Notes: generated by a model from the sequence alone, not told the origin. A stretch of 64,000 bases of DNA from Sphagnum compactum (GCA_965153455.1 OZ234493.1:434001-498000); one strand, 5' to 3'; counted from the first letter of the stretch, positions 23,563 through 35,919 are shown. Program-made: numbers and translations.

Positions 23563-24490
23563 ATGCCTACAATAGGAAGGGCAATGTGAAGTAGTAGCTT
23601 ATAAGGGTTTAGCTATTGCAAATTGTTTCAATCTTCTCAAAGCATGACAATTGGGATGTGCTCCTTCTGGGAGTCTATATGGTCTTAGTCCTGACTGCTA
23701 AAGCTTGTCGCGGTCATCACGATGTTGCCCAAAGCATTGCTGATGGTTTGTGGAGCTGGTGAATGTAGCATCTTGGGCCAATTTGCTTTGGTTTCAATGG
23801 TGTTTGCTGTACATCTCTTTACAAACATGAAGAAAACCACATGTAAGTTCAGTTGCTCTTTTCTGCTTGTGGATTGTATTCTACACATAGATTTAAGCCT
23901 TGTCCAATTCCCCCTTCACCCTTAAACCCTAAACCCTAATTCTTTTTCCATTTCAATTTTGCACTGTTTCTTCATTCTTTCATCTCACCAATTTGCCTGA
24001 CCAAGCTCTACCTTTTGGCATACAGCAGTATCAGGTCAATGAATTTCACCTGGCTGAATTCTCCCATGGTTTTATCTAACCCAAACCCAACTCCAAAAAG
24101 CAATAGGAAGTCATTCTTGGAATATTTGAAAGACATGTCATGAAATGAGCAAAACATCCTGAGCTTTTCAAATTGACACTTTTGGAAACTCTAATCTCTA
24201 CAGACTATCTGGGATTAACAACCAATGCCATGAAAATCACACAACAACTACACTCCTAGTTTTGAAGCTTCTTGTAAGTTCTGCCGCCGCACCTAGATCT
24301 ACATCTTGAGGTTTTCATTCCCAAGAAGAAAAAGGAGATGGGGTGGGTGGGTGGTGCTGCAACTACAACGATGCTCCTCCTCTTCCTCCACAAAGCCAGC
24401 AGAATAAGCTGAGTAGAGAGATAGAGAGAGAGGAAAGAACAACCCCCCCCAAAAAAAAACTCAAAGAGAAAATAAAAGATTGGGTACCCA

Positions 24491-24703
24491 ATGAATAGGA
24501 GGGTACATAGAATTAGTGCATACTGGACACTCCAGCAGCTCATGTACATTGCTGGTATGTGCAACAGCAGATGATGTCTTTTGCTTTAATGTAAGAAATG
24601 GGTTTTTTGACTCCACCTCCGATTTTTCTGTGTTGGATGGTGTGTCTCCTTCTTCCCTCATGGGTGATTCAGGAATGTCCATTTTCAAGTTCCCAGGTGC
24701 CAT
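24491..24703 (-). pseudogene. SINAT-type E3 ubiquitin ligase, first-exon fragment
   Basis: The minus frame from an ATG at 24682 (or 24703) encodes MDIPESPMREEGDTPSN, a polar stretch, then SNVHELLECPVCTNSMYPPI and a His at 24491. This is the N-terminus and the first Cys pair of the RING finger of plant seven-in-absentia proteins, which ubiquitinate target proteins. Family members continue with the rest of the RING and a SINA/TRAF-like substrate domain; none of that follows. Similarity stops after PPIH, where TGG|GTACCC offers a poor donor. So it is either a captured or duplicated exon, or exon 1 of a gene whose remaining exons lie beyond a very long intron. The frame is open upstream to 24859 and downstream to a stop at 24461. 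The Helitron relic starts 1.2 kb away on the same strand. Confidence 0.7.
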
Positions 24704-24859
24704 ACAATTGTCGTCTACTACTATTACTACTCTTCTCTCCATAACCCCTGTTTCTTCTCCTAACCTTCCCCCCCCCAACTTTCTTCCCAGACAGTCACCT
24801 TCCTCCGGCGCCAAACCTGCCAACAAATGCAACCCCTGATTGTCAATGAATCTAATCAA

Positions 24860-26193
24860 TTGACAAAGTAAAAGCGCCTAGTTGCAATGATAGTGTCACT
24901 GAGTCCTAGGGCACACAATACACAAAATCTGGTGCAGGAAGTACCATGAAGAAATAAGTTGAAGACATAAAGATTATAGTAGCCACTATATGTGATGCAC
25001 AATGCAAGACTGCTTAAATGTGCTGGCAGCCACAGGTCCCTGCTGAGTTTCAAAGTTTATAAAACTTGTGGGCCTCTAACAGCACTTTGTCTGCAGCATC
25101 ACACACTGATCCAACCATCTCTATTTGCCTCTGATGGTGAAATAACCAGCAAGCACAAAAACTTACATGCAGATTCCACTCATTAACGCCTACAAAGATG
25201 ATGAAGAATCTCCATTTGACACACGCCTGGAGAAGGGCATATGTGCTTATATACCATGGAGAAGGATTGGCATGTAAAACGATGAAAATATTGATTGAAA
25301 AAAAAATCAATCCCTCAAATTCCCTCAAATCAATCCCTCAAATAGGCATCTATTTCAAGTATTAATGCAGGAATCATGTCTAAGTATTCAGTGACGATAA
25401 GGCACATCTTAAATTTTGCAAAAACTATCACCTCATAAAATAGACAGGAATATTCTTCTGTCCCTATATAAAACTTGAAACTTCCACAACTTCTCGAAAT
25501 TGAAACCTGGGTTCACAATCCCCCTGCCCTTGATGCGTTTTGGTTTCCTTCTTCGCAATGGATTTGTCCATTTGTGTTAAAAAATGAAAGCAAAAAAACC
25601 TGAGTCACAACAGGGATGTCCAAACAGCTAAGATGGAAGAATTTAGAAACTAGAAATGTACCGACTATTACGCCTCCTGTAATTTTGCTTCATTTGGTCA
25701 CATGTCTCAAAAGCATTTTATGCTACCCTGTTTGGCCCTAACTACTGTGTTTTCTTTCCAAACATCAGATCTGACATTCAAGGGGGAAGTGGACAAATTC
25801 TTGTGTAAGAATTTGGTGTTGCAAAAACCAAACACACCAACCCCAAATACGGATTCCGTATTTTACACGGCCACACTGTAAAATTTGAAAGGACTTAGAA
25901 TTTAGAGCCTAATGGTTACTTTATAAAAAGTCGGGTGCAATGTACATTGGTGAAAATCATCAACCCAGTACCTAGTTATTGTAGTGGGAGGAGATGACAG
26001 GCATCCATCACTTAATCTAATGAGTCTAACCTCTCTCTTTAATTTCTGTAATTTCTTTCTTTGTTTCACAACATTGTTTCCACTACTTATGGAAAGTCCT
26101 CTAATGGCTCTCCAAAATGGGCTAGTTTCTTTGTTACTCCTGCAAAATTGGTGGCCCCATAAGGACAATTCTTCTTCACAAAAGCTGAGCTCT
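24860..26193. other. Intergenic, no gene seen
   Basis: Short ORFs with no recognisable domain. There is a small direct repeat of 'tccctcaaat' at 25311-25340. The last part (25900-26190) is the 3' flank of the downstream gene on the minus strand. Confidence 0.4.
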
Positions 26194-27558
26194 TCAGAAG
26201 AGTTTCCCAGCAGTCTTTTCCTCTGCTGAAAACGATGGCATTTGGTCACGCCGACCCAATTGCAGTGCAATCTTTTGGTGGTATAACTCTCCGTCCTCTC
26301 TCTGGCAAACCGGTATCCTCATCGTGCTTTGGATATCTTGCTCCATCTCTGCATAGTAACCTGCGCAGTTCCTGTACAGCTCAAATATCATTCCAATCTG
26401 CCCACCGTTGGAAAAGCTACTCACTAACACCGCTACTATACTGCAGGCTGCCGCCACTCCTGCCAACTGAATCCCGGGCCAGCATCCCAGCAAGCTCAGC
26501 ACAGCCGCAACCACTGCAAACACTGGAGCCGATATTGCTAGCCTTTTGTTAGGAGTCTCCTTGTTTCTGGCCGCCCGCACGTATTTTGCTATGTCCGATG
26601 TCTGCAGCTTATCTGCTGTTCGCTGGAGGTCCTTCGTGATGGCATCGGTCCAGCCATTCGTGTTGTTGGCTGGGATTTCCGTCTCGGTGAGGTCAGCAAC
26701 AGGGCCAAGTACGGAGGGTGCCACGACCTTGGGGAATTTCTCGAGGCCATTGGGCTTCAAGGGGAGAGGAAACCCGACGTCAAGAGCCTGCAGCCTGCCC
26801 ATCACCTCTTCCATGTACAGGTGTCCATCCTTGCGTAGGCGTGGATCGATCAACAAAGTGGTTTGGATGTCTCTTGCCAGCCGCTTATGGAAGCGAGACG
26901 CAGTGCGTTGCTCTTCAGCGAGCTGTGAGGGCTGATACTTGCTGGCCAAGTACATAAATCCAGCGGCACCGCCGTTGAGAAGGAAGGCGGCCACGGACAT
27001 GCTCAAAGAGGTACTCCCGACGCCGCTGTTCATGGCGGCCAGCATGGCCGCTGCGATGGTGGTCATGTTGACAGTCATGTGGCAGAGCTTGTTCCAGTTA
27101 TCTCGTTGGACACCGATGATGGCATGCATCTCGCTACGATCTTCGGCCGCTAAGGCGATGTTTCGCAACTGAGCCACCAGCATAAAATCCTCGACTCCAT
27201 TTCTATCAGTCCAGCCTTTGGTATTGCGCTGCGATGGAGATGTGGGGGAGCCGGGGCCTGCTGGATTGAATGAGATCCAGTCTTGGTCGACGGAGTTGAA
27301 CATGGTGTGTCTGGGTGTTGCGAGTGCACAAGAAGGCCTTAGCGACCTGTAATTACACCTGCGACGCTTTGATCCATGTCCAGACTTCCGAGAGATCCGA
27401 ATTGGCACTTGTATCAAACCCTGGGAACTACCTTTATGGGCAGTAGTAGGAGTAACACAATGGCTAGAGCCGTAAGCATCACCGACTGCAAATTGGTTTC
27501 CAGAAATGAATTGAGAGCCTAAATTACTGGCAGTAGAGAGGGCATTGCAGGCAGCCAT
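26194..27558 (-). CDS. Intact, intronless At4g22030-like protein ('probable F-box protein' family)
   Basis: An uninterrupted 454-codon frame. I start at the Met of MAACNAL, 11 codons inside the longest frame, because the 11.4-kb paralogue starts its similarity at the same Met. Residues 1-70 are Ser/Thr- and Arg-rich and could be a transit-like leader. The family signature, LRNIALAAEDRSEMHAIIGV followed by QRDNWNKL, is at 131-158. A hydrophobic stretch follows at 159-205, a charged helical stretch at 206-260, two further hydrophobic segments at 340-382, and GQIGMIFELYRNCAGYYAEM at 386-405, then a REDGELYHQKIALQLGR C-terminal block at 420-436. The F-box name comes from database annotation; I see no clear F-box here. 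It is shorter than the Arabidopsis member as I recall it (about 620 residues). Function is unknown; the hydrophobic segments suggest membrane association. Confidence 0.88.
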   Translation of the reverse strand: MAACNALSTASNLGSQFISGNQFAVGDAYGSSHCVTPTTAHKGSSQGLIQVPIRISRKSGHGSKRRRCNYRSLRPSCALATPRHTMFNSVDQDWISFNPAGPGSPTSPSQRNTKGWTDRNGVEDFMLVAQLRNIALAAEDRSEMHAIIGVQRDNWNKLCHMTVNMTTIAAAMLAAMNSGVGSTSLSMSVAAFLLNGGAAGFMYLASKYQPSQLAEEQRTASRFHKRLARDIQTTLLIDPRLRKDGHLYMEEVMGRLQALDVGFPLPLKPNGLEKFPKVVAPSVLGPVADLTETEIPANNTNGWTDAITKDLQRTADKLQTSDIAKYVRAARNKETPNKRLAISAPVFAVVAAVLSLLGCWPGIQLAGVAAACSIVAVLVSSFSNGGQIGMIFELYRNCAGYYAEMEQDIQSTMRIPVCQREDGELYHQKIALQLGRRDQMPSFSAEEKTAGKLF

Positions 27559-27818
27559 ATTGTTTGTAATGGAAGAATCTAAGCCTCTCAACCAGAGAGC
27601 AGCAAGTGAGGTAAAATTCGAAAGAAAGGTTAGAAAATGATCTAAATTGCTGTGGATGAGGAACTAATTTGTTGCTGGAGAAGTGTTAGGATTGTAGCCT
27701 GCTGCAAGTGGTGGTGTTGAGGTAGAGTAAGCAAAGAGAGCAGTGAGAGAGGAAGTATGGACTTTGGAGAGATTAGAGTTTGAGAATGAGGAATGAAGTG
27801 GAGGGGGGAAGGAGAGCT

Positions 27819-27827
27819 TTTTATAAA
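27819..27827 (-). promoter_or_regulatory. TATA box of the At4g22030-like gene
   Basis: The minus strand reads gtttataaaaag here, about 265 bp before the chosen start codon. The same context (gctg/gtttataaaaag against gtttatataagc) occurs upstream of the truncated paralogue at 11.67 kb, which supports it as a shared promoter element. Confidence 0.55.
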
Positions 27828-28079
27828 CAGCAAGAGCTGGAAATAGTCAAATGGGAAAACAAATATTCCCTGAAAACAAGGGTTTACGTGGATGAAGGAG
27901 AGTCAAAAGCGAGTAGGGAATACAGGGGTGGCCCATTGGCCATTGTTTGACTTGTAATCTCACGTGCAATGCCAACATTATCAGTTGCTAGTCTTCCAGA
28001 CCTGACGTTGAGCAATTCAACGGGGACTTATATCCTCTCGTGTTGTACTTCCAGTTCCTGGCTGTCCCTATTGGTGCTT

Positions 28080-29070
28080 TCACTAATAAAGTGTTTTGCT
28101 GGTTTATATTGTTTATTGAAACATTTTGGAAATTTACAACTAGGGGTTTTATTTCAATTTTTTGATATAGCAACAGTCGCCATGGTCCACAGGAAGAATT
28201 TGCCAGATTTAGCTACAGGTCAGAGAGGAAAGTAGAAAATTGAAGAATTCTCCTATACTTGGCGTCCTGTTGGAACCTATGGTTTAAATATAGTGATTTT
28301 AGAAAAGTAATTCCTCCAAAATCTGACAACTTCGGTGCATTTTTTTCACAAAAATCCTTTGTATATGAGTCACACTGGACTTGTATTGGTGAAAAAAGTT
28401 GATGTTCACAACTTCTTAGATTCCTTTGTGGTTCATGCAATAATGAAGTTTTACAGGTTCACATCATTTAGTGGAACATTTTGCAAATTCACAACTTGTT
28501 ATTTTTTGGTCAGAAAAGTTTTGAATCATCAGACTTAGTTTGTGTTTTGGAAGGTTGGAACTTGGAACTTCAGGTAGGTACCATATTTTTGGAATGCCCC
28601 CAGCCTAAAGACTTAAGTAGTCTGCCACTGTGCCTCTTCAGGTCTCTCAAAACATCAAGAAAATGTAAACTTTTAAAGGCTTTCTAAATTACGCCTCTCC
28701 CTGTCAATGGTTGCCATTAAATATTGTAGATGCAACTTTTTGGGAAGGGTGGTTCTGTTTTTGCAATTCTCTAAAGAATGAAAATGGATAGTAGGAAGTT
28801 GGGGTAATCCCAAAACAAGGGGCCTTAGTAGGGTGTGGTATCCGAGCTCAGCCCAGCATTTGAGGAATGTCCCCACCTATCGACTATAGTAACTTAGCAG
28901 AAGGCAACTGATACCATAAGACCACCATGAAATTGTTATCATGAGCCTCCATGCGCAAAGGTCAGAAGGGAATAGGAGTTACAAGGAGGCCCTTGTAGAG
29001 GTAAGGTGCCATTAGAGGAGGCATTATTCATAAGGGTAAAACCAGCCTGAGATGTTTGTGCTTGTACCCT
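28080..29070 (+). repeat. Dispersed non-coding repeat, copy C (most complete)
   Basis: This copy aligns with 16560-17340 and, in its second half, with 1-420. It carries the full order of landmarks, from 'attgaaacattttggaaattt' through 'gtgcatttttttcacaaaaatcctttgtat' and 'tgcaactttttgggaaggg' to 'gaggaggcattattcataag'. It lies about 250 bp upstream of the promoter of the intact gene. No frame is shared between copies. Confidence 0.7.
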
Positions 29071-32000
29071 CCTTTATTGTTAGACTTGGTGGAAATTAAT
29101 TGAAAAATCAAATGGTGAGAATTCAGAGAAATTTCATAATTGTATTGAAAGTGTATGAAAATTTGTGATCCAAATTGATAAATATTCTAAAAGTTTCAAA
29201 TTGGAAGAATGAAACATGAAAATTGGTCCATGTTGCTTAATGTGAACTATGGCTTACATTTCATAATAGGAGAAAGGAATCTTGATGATTGAAACAATGA
29301 AGACAAAATTTAATTTAAATTTAAGATTATAGCTCTACTCTCGAATGGTAATCTCAAGATATCATATGGAGCAATTATAATGAGAAAAAAAGTAAAAGAC
29401 AAGAGACACATATAAAAAACTAGAGTTCAAATATTTGAGAACCCCATGTGTACAACTTTTAAAATTTTAATTTAAGTACGGAAATGGTGGCATAGCCTAA
29501 AATTAATTGATTTCAACACTCGCCCCTCAAAATTGACCATTCCAAATGATAGTATATCTAGAAGGCATGTTATCAGGAGTACTATTTCTTCTCCTTTTGA
29601 GGGTGATTTGAAAAATGAAATCCCTGCTCCATTTCAAAATACCTTTTTTTTTCTTGTCTTTTTTATGAACTAGATCCTCATTTCAAATCCTTGCAGGTTC
29701 TTGAAAACTACGAGGGGCATAAAAATATAATCCACCTTGTAATTGAATATGATGTGAAAGAAGTCATCTGTTTCTTATGAAATTTGTTGAATAGTTAAAC
29801 CCTGCTGTCGAAGCTCAAGCAATTGCTCCAATTGATGGATTTGCTTTTGAAGATAAAGAAACTAACATGTTTTGTATTGGAGCATCCATAGAAGAATCTT
29901 CATGGGCATGGGTTATTATTGAACTATCTTTGTTTTGGAGGTTATTTATCCATCTATTTATTTGTGCCAATCCACTAGCTTGGTGGCAAACCCATGTGGG
30001 TTAATTTCCAAATGTAAGCGTAATTACCATACAATTTTTTGGGATCCCAAAATTTCAAGTTGAGACAAGAAAAATTCTTTGCTTGGTTGGTATTTTGACA
30101 ACTTTGAGGTGCTTCTACTTACAATTGGAAATTTTATTTGGATTACAATAATTATCATAATGGTAAAAATTGATTTAATGACCTAACTTGAACTGTACAC
30201 CAAATGTAGATCTAAAGGATTATATGAAGGCTTAAATTGTTTTAGCTAAAAAAATTTATCAATTGATTAAAAAGGTTAAATACTTTGAAGAGCTATAAGT
30301 TGACAGAGATTAGATTATTCATTTAAACCTTACACATTAGTTTTTAGTTCTTATTATTTTTATTTTCCATCTATCCTTGACCCTAATTTTTTTATTTTCA
30401 AGTTTGTTGTTATAGGGTTGATTATTTATGGACCAATTTATGGAGGTTAATAAAAAATAAAAATTGTTAGTCAAGTTGTTGGGAGCTATTGATTTCTTCT
30501 TGGGTTTTATGTGTGTGGGGTTGGGGTGTTGGGAGTGGTTTTGTGTTTATGTGGGTGTTGGTTTTTCTCCAAGGAACTTGTGTTGCAATGGGCAAAGTTC
30601 TTGCAAAGGTCTTTAAAGAAATGGGGTTCAATTCCCCCATATTAAACTACTTGATTTCAAATGTTTGAATTTTATTTTTTTACACAACTAACATGTAAAA
30701 TTTGTTACAAATACCTTGTATGCATATTTGGAAATTAACATGAATTTGAAAACCAACAAATACATAATCAACAATGAACACATTTTTTTTATGGATGAAT
30801 AATTGTTTTTACAAGGAAATTTTTTAAATATCCGAATACATATCATTTAGTTAATTTTTGAAAATAATATGCTCTATTCATATCCTTTTGACCAATCTAA
30901 AATATTATCACTAACCAACATTGGTAAAGACTTGTTTGCAAGCTTGACTGAAACAATAACATGCACAATGCAAAGTTAAACATAAACAAGGGCTTTGGTG
31001 AATGTAAAACACTACCAATATTTTTTTAATGTATACACTAATGAAAAAACTATCATTTGCAACCAACTTTTATAAATAAAAAGTGCCATTTGCAATTCAA
31101 AAATGTGGTTTGTAATTACTTTTTAATTACAAACAACATATTTTAAGTGCAAAAATTGATTATAAACAATAGTTTTTTTCTAGTGCTATTAGGGTCCCTC
31201 ACTAACCTAAAGATTGACTAATTTAAAATTTAAATTATCTATCACTTTTGTGAAGATCTACTAGGTTTGCGATATATTTTATGGATATTTATCCATATTT
31301 GCCTACAATTTGGGTAGATTGTTTGAAAATTTGGCAATTATATTATAAGGCAAATTTGGTCATGACTCCCTGCAAACCTTGTAGAAGATTGTCAAAATGT
31401 ATGAAAATTGTCAAAACTCTTTTCTAATTTTATCTCAATTTATTACCTAATAGAAGGTTCATAAGTTACTAGATTATGTTTTTTGAGTTCTTCTTAGTAT
31501 GGTGGAAATCATATTTGATATGATTTTTTAAAAGCAGATTAAAGGTTGTTGATGATTTCTCTTTATGATTATTTATTTATTCATATAGTGCTTTCCAAAT
31601 AAAATCATGCCATAGGAACAAATAAAATACAAATAAAAACTTATGAATACACCTAGCTTTGTTCAATTTATTGAATTGCCCAATAAAGTACTATTTACTA
31701 TAAAAATTGGCAAGAGTAAGAGAGTCATAAGCTTAAGGGCACTTGCTTTGTCAAAGAAAGCAAATGGTCTCATATCAATGCAAGATATAACCATTAAAAG
31801 CTTAAATGTTAATCAATTGAAAAAAATGGATAAATCTTATGTATGTTTCTTGGGTAAAATTAATGTCTCACAAATAAATTTAAAAAACGCATTTTAAACC
31901 ATGAGTCCCTTTACTTATAATCATACTTTTCTAGTTTTACATCAAAGCATCACTCTCAACAAAATATATGTTTTAAGTAAACAAAAGAACACCTTGGTAA

Positions 32001-32999
32001 ATACCGAGGACGTATAAATTAATGTAAAAATCAAAATAGCATGAAGCTTTAGTAATAATTGGAGATTTTCAAAAGGGAGTGTTTTGATATGGTTATATCC
32101 TCTCATTTCCAAGACCTTGAGCTGAGTATCAAAAAATAAAATCTATTTTTTATATATTCTATCTAATAGTGTGTGCTTGAGAATTTATTTATTATTTTCT
32201 AGATTTCTTTGTTTTCAAAATACTAGGTAAAATATTTTCCATTTAATAGGCCCACCTTTTATTCATGTTTGTCATTTCTCAATACTTATTGTGTAAATAT
32301 ATCATATAAATGGGTAACTTTGCAATATAATGAGCCACTACAAGTGTAATCACTACAGAAAAACATGTAAATCGATTTTCACTTGGAGTTCAAATTTAGA
32401 ATTACTCACATAACTTTCATATTATTATGTAACATACATTCTTGGATGACATATAAAAATTTAAATAATTTCTATTAAGGTGTGAAGGTTGAAAAGGACT
32501 AATTTAACATTGAACCACTCATGACTGTCCTGAATTATGTGTAAAATGTTTTAAAAATTGAGCCAATTTTTTTGAAAAATATATATTTATATGCAAATCC
32601 AGGCACTATTATATTATATAAGGTTTGGAATTAGACTTTTAATTTTTATGATTTTTAATGCACATTATGTTGAATCTATGCAATTTTGTAATATTTTAAT
32701 TCAAAAAATTAAGTTTTATGGGTCTTAAATAATTTTCTCATATAGTTGATGAGTACTAACATTTATCTGAATTAAGCTATGTGGTTTAAAATTCATATTC
32801 CAGTGAATAATGTGGCCAAATTTTGATATATTTTATGATGAGAAAGGATTTAAGGTAAGGATGAGAAAGGTTGATAGAAAAGGATGAAAAAGGGGGATGC
32901 ATAGGGGTAGAACTGGTGAACCCTAAAACATGCACTAAACCCTAGAATGTTTCAAATGAAAGAAACAAAGTTGTGAGTTGATTCATTGATGAAATATGA
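29071..32999. other. AT-rich intergenic DNA
   Basis: Nearly 4 kb of AT-rich sequence without a gene I can support. The ORF at 31643-31897 (84 codons, Lys/Ile-rich) has no recognisable motif. A weak Pol III-like box pair at 30582-30635 is listed separately. Confidence 0.5.
30560..30660 (+). repeat. Possible SINE head with Pol III box-like words
   Basis: The sequence ggttcaattcc at 30625-30635 fits the B-box consensus GGTTCRANNCC. A word ttgcaatgggc at 30582-30592 loosely fits an A box, about 32 bp before it. No cloverleaf can be drawn, and the 3' tail and target duplication were not found. Confidence 0.3.
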
Positions 33000-34625
33000 A
33001 TGTTGAGGAGATTTTCAAACATCTTTTGTAATAATGGCGGGAGGCAAAGTTCCATTGAAGAAAACCCTAGCTATGGAAGATTCAAAAAGATAGAGGTTTA
33101 CACGCAAGGAGGTCAAGAGAATTGCTACTATTGTTTGGGCCACAGTGAAGCGCATTGTAACTTCATTGGAAGACAAAAAGGATGATTCTAATAATGAAAT
33201 ATTTTACACCCCTCCTCAAAGCCCGTCAAAGAAATTTCTGTCAAACTTGAAGATCATATGTTTCAAGATCATAGCAAAAGGCGATCAAAAACCTTGTTAG
33301 ATTATCATGAAACAATTGTAAAGCAATTGTTTGACCTACAATGTGCTTCATTTTGTGTTTCACCAAAGTCTAAAAAGATGTCAGCTACCTACACATTATG
33401 CCCCTTTTACACATCGCCTATTGCCGAATGCTCTGGGGCATCACTTGAACCACTTGTCAGTAGACAAGATTACTCCACAAAAGTCCAATTGCATACATAG
33501 CTAGCAAGGTATGAACTCCATCCTCTGAAATGATTTTCTTGAACCTATTGTCACTTTAGGGTTTTTTGGTGATGTTGCACTTAAGTTGGATCAATTTTAG
33601 TTTCTAATGCTCAAGAGTTTTGAATTTTTGTAAAAGGCCACCCAAATCAATCATGAGCAACTCGAGCCAAAGAAACCCGAACTTGAATGCAAAAAACATT
33701 GATGGTCAAGACGAAGGTGAGTCAGAGGACATTAAAATCAAGTACCACTCCTAGTATGAGTTGAAGAGGAAGGCAAATACATGCGAACGTGTGAAGCAAT
33801 GTAGGATGCAAAAAATTGCTCGCATCGCAGAAAAATAAGCACGTCATGAATCTGAGGTTATTCATGTAAAAAACGTAGTTCAGCTAAAATCTTTGAACAC
33901 GTATAAAAACCATATGCAAAAAGTCGTGTTGCAGAGGTGTTTAGGAAAATAGCCACGTTTGCTTTTGATAAGATGAAACAATTGGAACTCAATGTCTAAC
34001 AAGTTAGCATTGAAAAATTCCTTGCTCATCCATTAATGCAAAACATGCTTATTGACTACCTAACCAATTTACAATGTTTGAAGGCACATGAAGAAGTAGT
34101 GTCCAATTTGAAATCTAGGATCATAAATCATCTAACTGGTCAACAAAAGGCACAAGTTATGGCTACTAAGGATATTGTTTGTATGTTGGCATCAGGTCAG
34201 TCAATAAACAACTAGAAGGGTCTTGTAAAGGTGTTGGGTGTAGATAGGCAAAACATACAAAAAACGATGGATCGGTAGATTCAATTAAATACATCATAGG
34301 ATGCATTTTGGATTACTTTTAGACGAGCAAAACATTGAGATTCCCTACCTCAATCTATGAGACATCTAATGGCGTACTGGTAGACAGTAGAAACCATTAT
34401 TTCTCCTATTGCAAAAGATGTCATAAGACGATGCATTGGCATGAAGTTGGATGAAATGCATCCAACCCATTTTCTCCAAGTCTCATAGGTGCAAATGCTT
34501 AGATGTCTAAGAATTCGTAAAGGGGTGCAATCACAGTTGAAAGAGCCAAAAACCATGTCAAACACTCATGAAAACTACAAATTAAAACAAAGATGTCTAT
34601 GTGATGCCATTAAAAAATCACAATA
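33000..34625 (+). pseudogene. Degraded coding-like region of unknown family
   Basis: Several stretches read like protein but switch frame and carry stops. Examples are GRFKKIEVYTQGGQE and then, in another frame, FTRKEVKRIATIVWATVKR and SNNEIFYTPPQSPSKKFL (33060-33240), a Ser/Asn/Lys-rich stretch (33650-33850), and TVETIISPIAKDVIRRCIGM followed by KLDEMHPTHFLQVS and QVQMLRCLRIRKG-like sequence (34380-34530). The last block has the density of conserved residues expected of a real protein. I do not recognise it. It could be an old transposon or a lost lineage-specific gene. Confidence 0.4.
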
Positions 34626-35480
34626 ATTAGTAAAAGTTGTGTTAAATGAGTAATATGAATGTTGAAAACTTCAAATTGAAAAGTAATTTATTTTAATTTT
34701 AAGTTTTTTTGTGTGTTTAGGACTCTTGAAGTTGACCACCTACTTCATTAGATAATAGTCAATTTTCACATGGCCCCTTAAATTAAAAATTATAGACTTG
34801 TTCATCTTGAATTTTGTTGAGGTGATATTAGACTGCCAAATTCAATAAAAAAGGACTCAATATCCATTATATATATAATAAAAATTTATAGAAATTCAAA
34901 ATGTGTTTCAAGCTTAAGAGTCTTTTGTCACATGTAAATGAGGTTTAATGAATATGGTGTATGAAGCAAAGTTGTAGCTTGCAATATTAAAAACTTAACT
35001 ATAAAATATCAAAAAAAATTTCAAACAATTTTACTACTTTTTAAAAGCATCCTAAAAGAATGTGCAATTTTGAAAAAATATTTGTATGAGTAAATTATAT
35101 AAGTCAACTAAGTTGAGACATTTGGAGAATGCATAGTTTAGGTAAGTTTAACTTGCAAAACATTCCATACAAAAATTCCATCTAGGCTTCATGTAGTGAT
35201 TAGTTAGATCCATTTAGGTTCTATTTGAAGATCCTACAAGGAATTGAATAGTTTTCATCTAAAAAAATAGTGATTAAGTGACCAATTTACGTCGTCTTTT
35301 CATCCAAAATTCAAAAACCTAAAATTTGGCATCTCACTATAACTTGAGATCCAATGGTTGAGGTACTTGGAAGTAAAATCCCCCCCCCCCCCCCCCCCCT
35401 TGTTGTCTATCGCATGTGATGGCAAAGCTTGCACAAGTGATTGTGGCAAGTATCGAACTAACATTATGCCTTTGCATCAA
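34626..35480. other. AT-rich intergenic DNA with a C homopolymer
   Basis: There is no gene. A run of about 19 C lies at 35381-35399. Confidence 0.5.
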
Positions 35481-35529
35481 AACTTGACAGAGTGACCGTG
35501 TGCTTTAGAGCGTGTGAAATTAACTAAAT

Positions 35530-35650
35530 GTGCAATAAGGCTTGTCAGACTGATCGTGTGCACTAGAGCTTGTCAAGGTGACCATGTGCACTATAAACTT
35601 GCCAAAATGTACATTGGAACTTGCTAGTCAAGGTGATCGTGTGTAGTCAA
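35530..35650. repeat. Degenerate tandem repeat, about 28-bp unit
   Basis: Units beginning 'cttgtcag', 'cttgtcaa' and 'cttgccaa' start at 35541, 35569 and 35598 and share 'tga.c.tgtgca'. An earlier diverged unit ('cttgacagagtgaccgtgtg') lies at about 35484. Confidence 0.6.
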
Positions 35651-35919
35651 ACATGTGCGAAAGTGTTTGTATGGAATAAATAATTTATTTTCCTTCACAT
35701 TGGCATTTTGATGTTTATCACAACCAAGTGTGCATTGAAGCTTTAAAACTCATATTAGAAGAGTTTGCATTCTTCAATGTTAACTTTTCAATGTTTGTAT
35801 AACTTAGAACATATAGTCAAAGTGTGTCATGGATGTTTTGTTCTATTTGTATGTTTGTGTGGTCTTGGCATTTTGGCAAGTTGGGTTCAATTGTGATACT
35901 TGTTTCCATGAACAACAAC

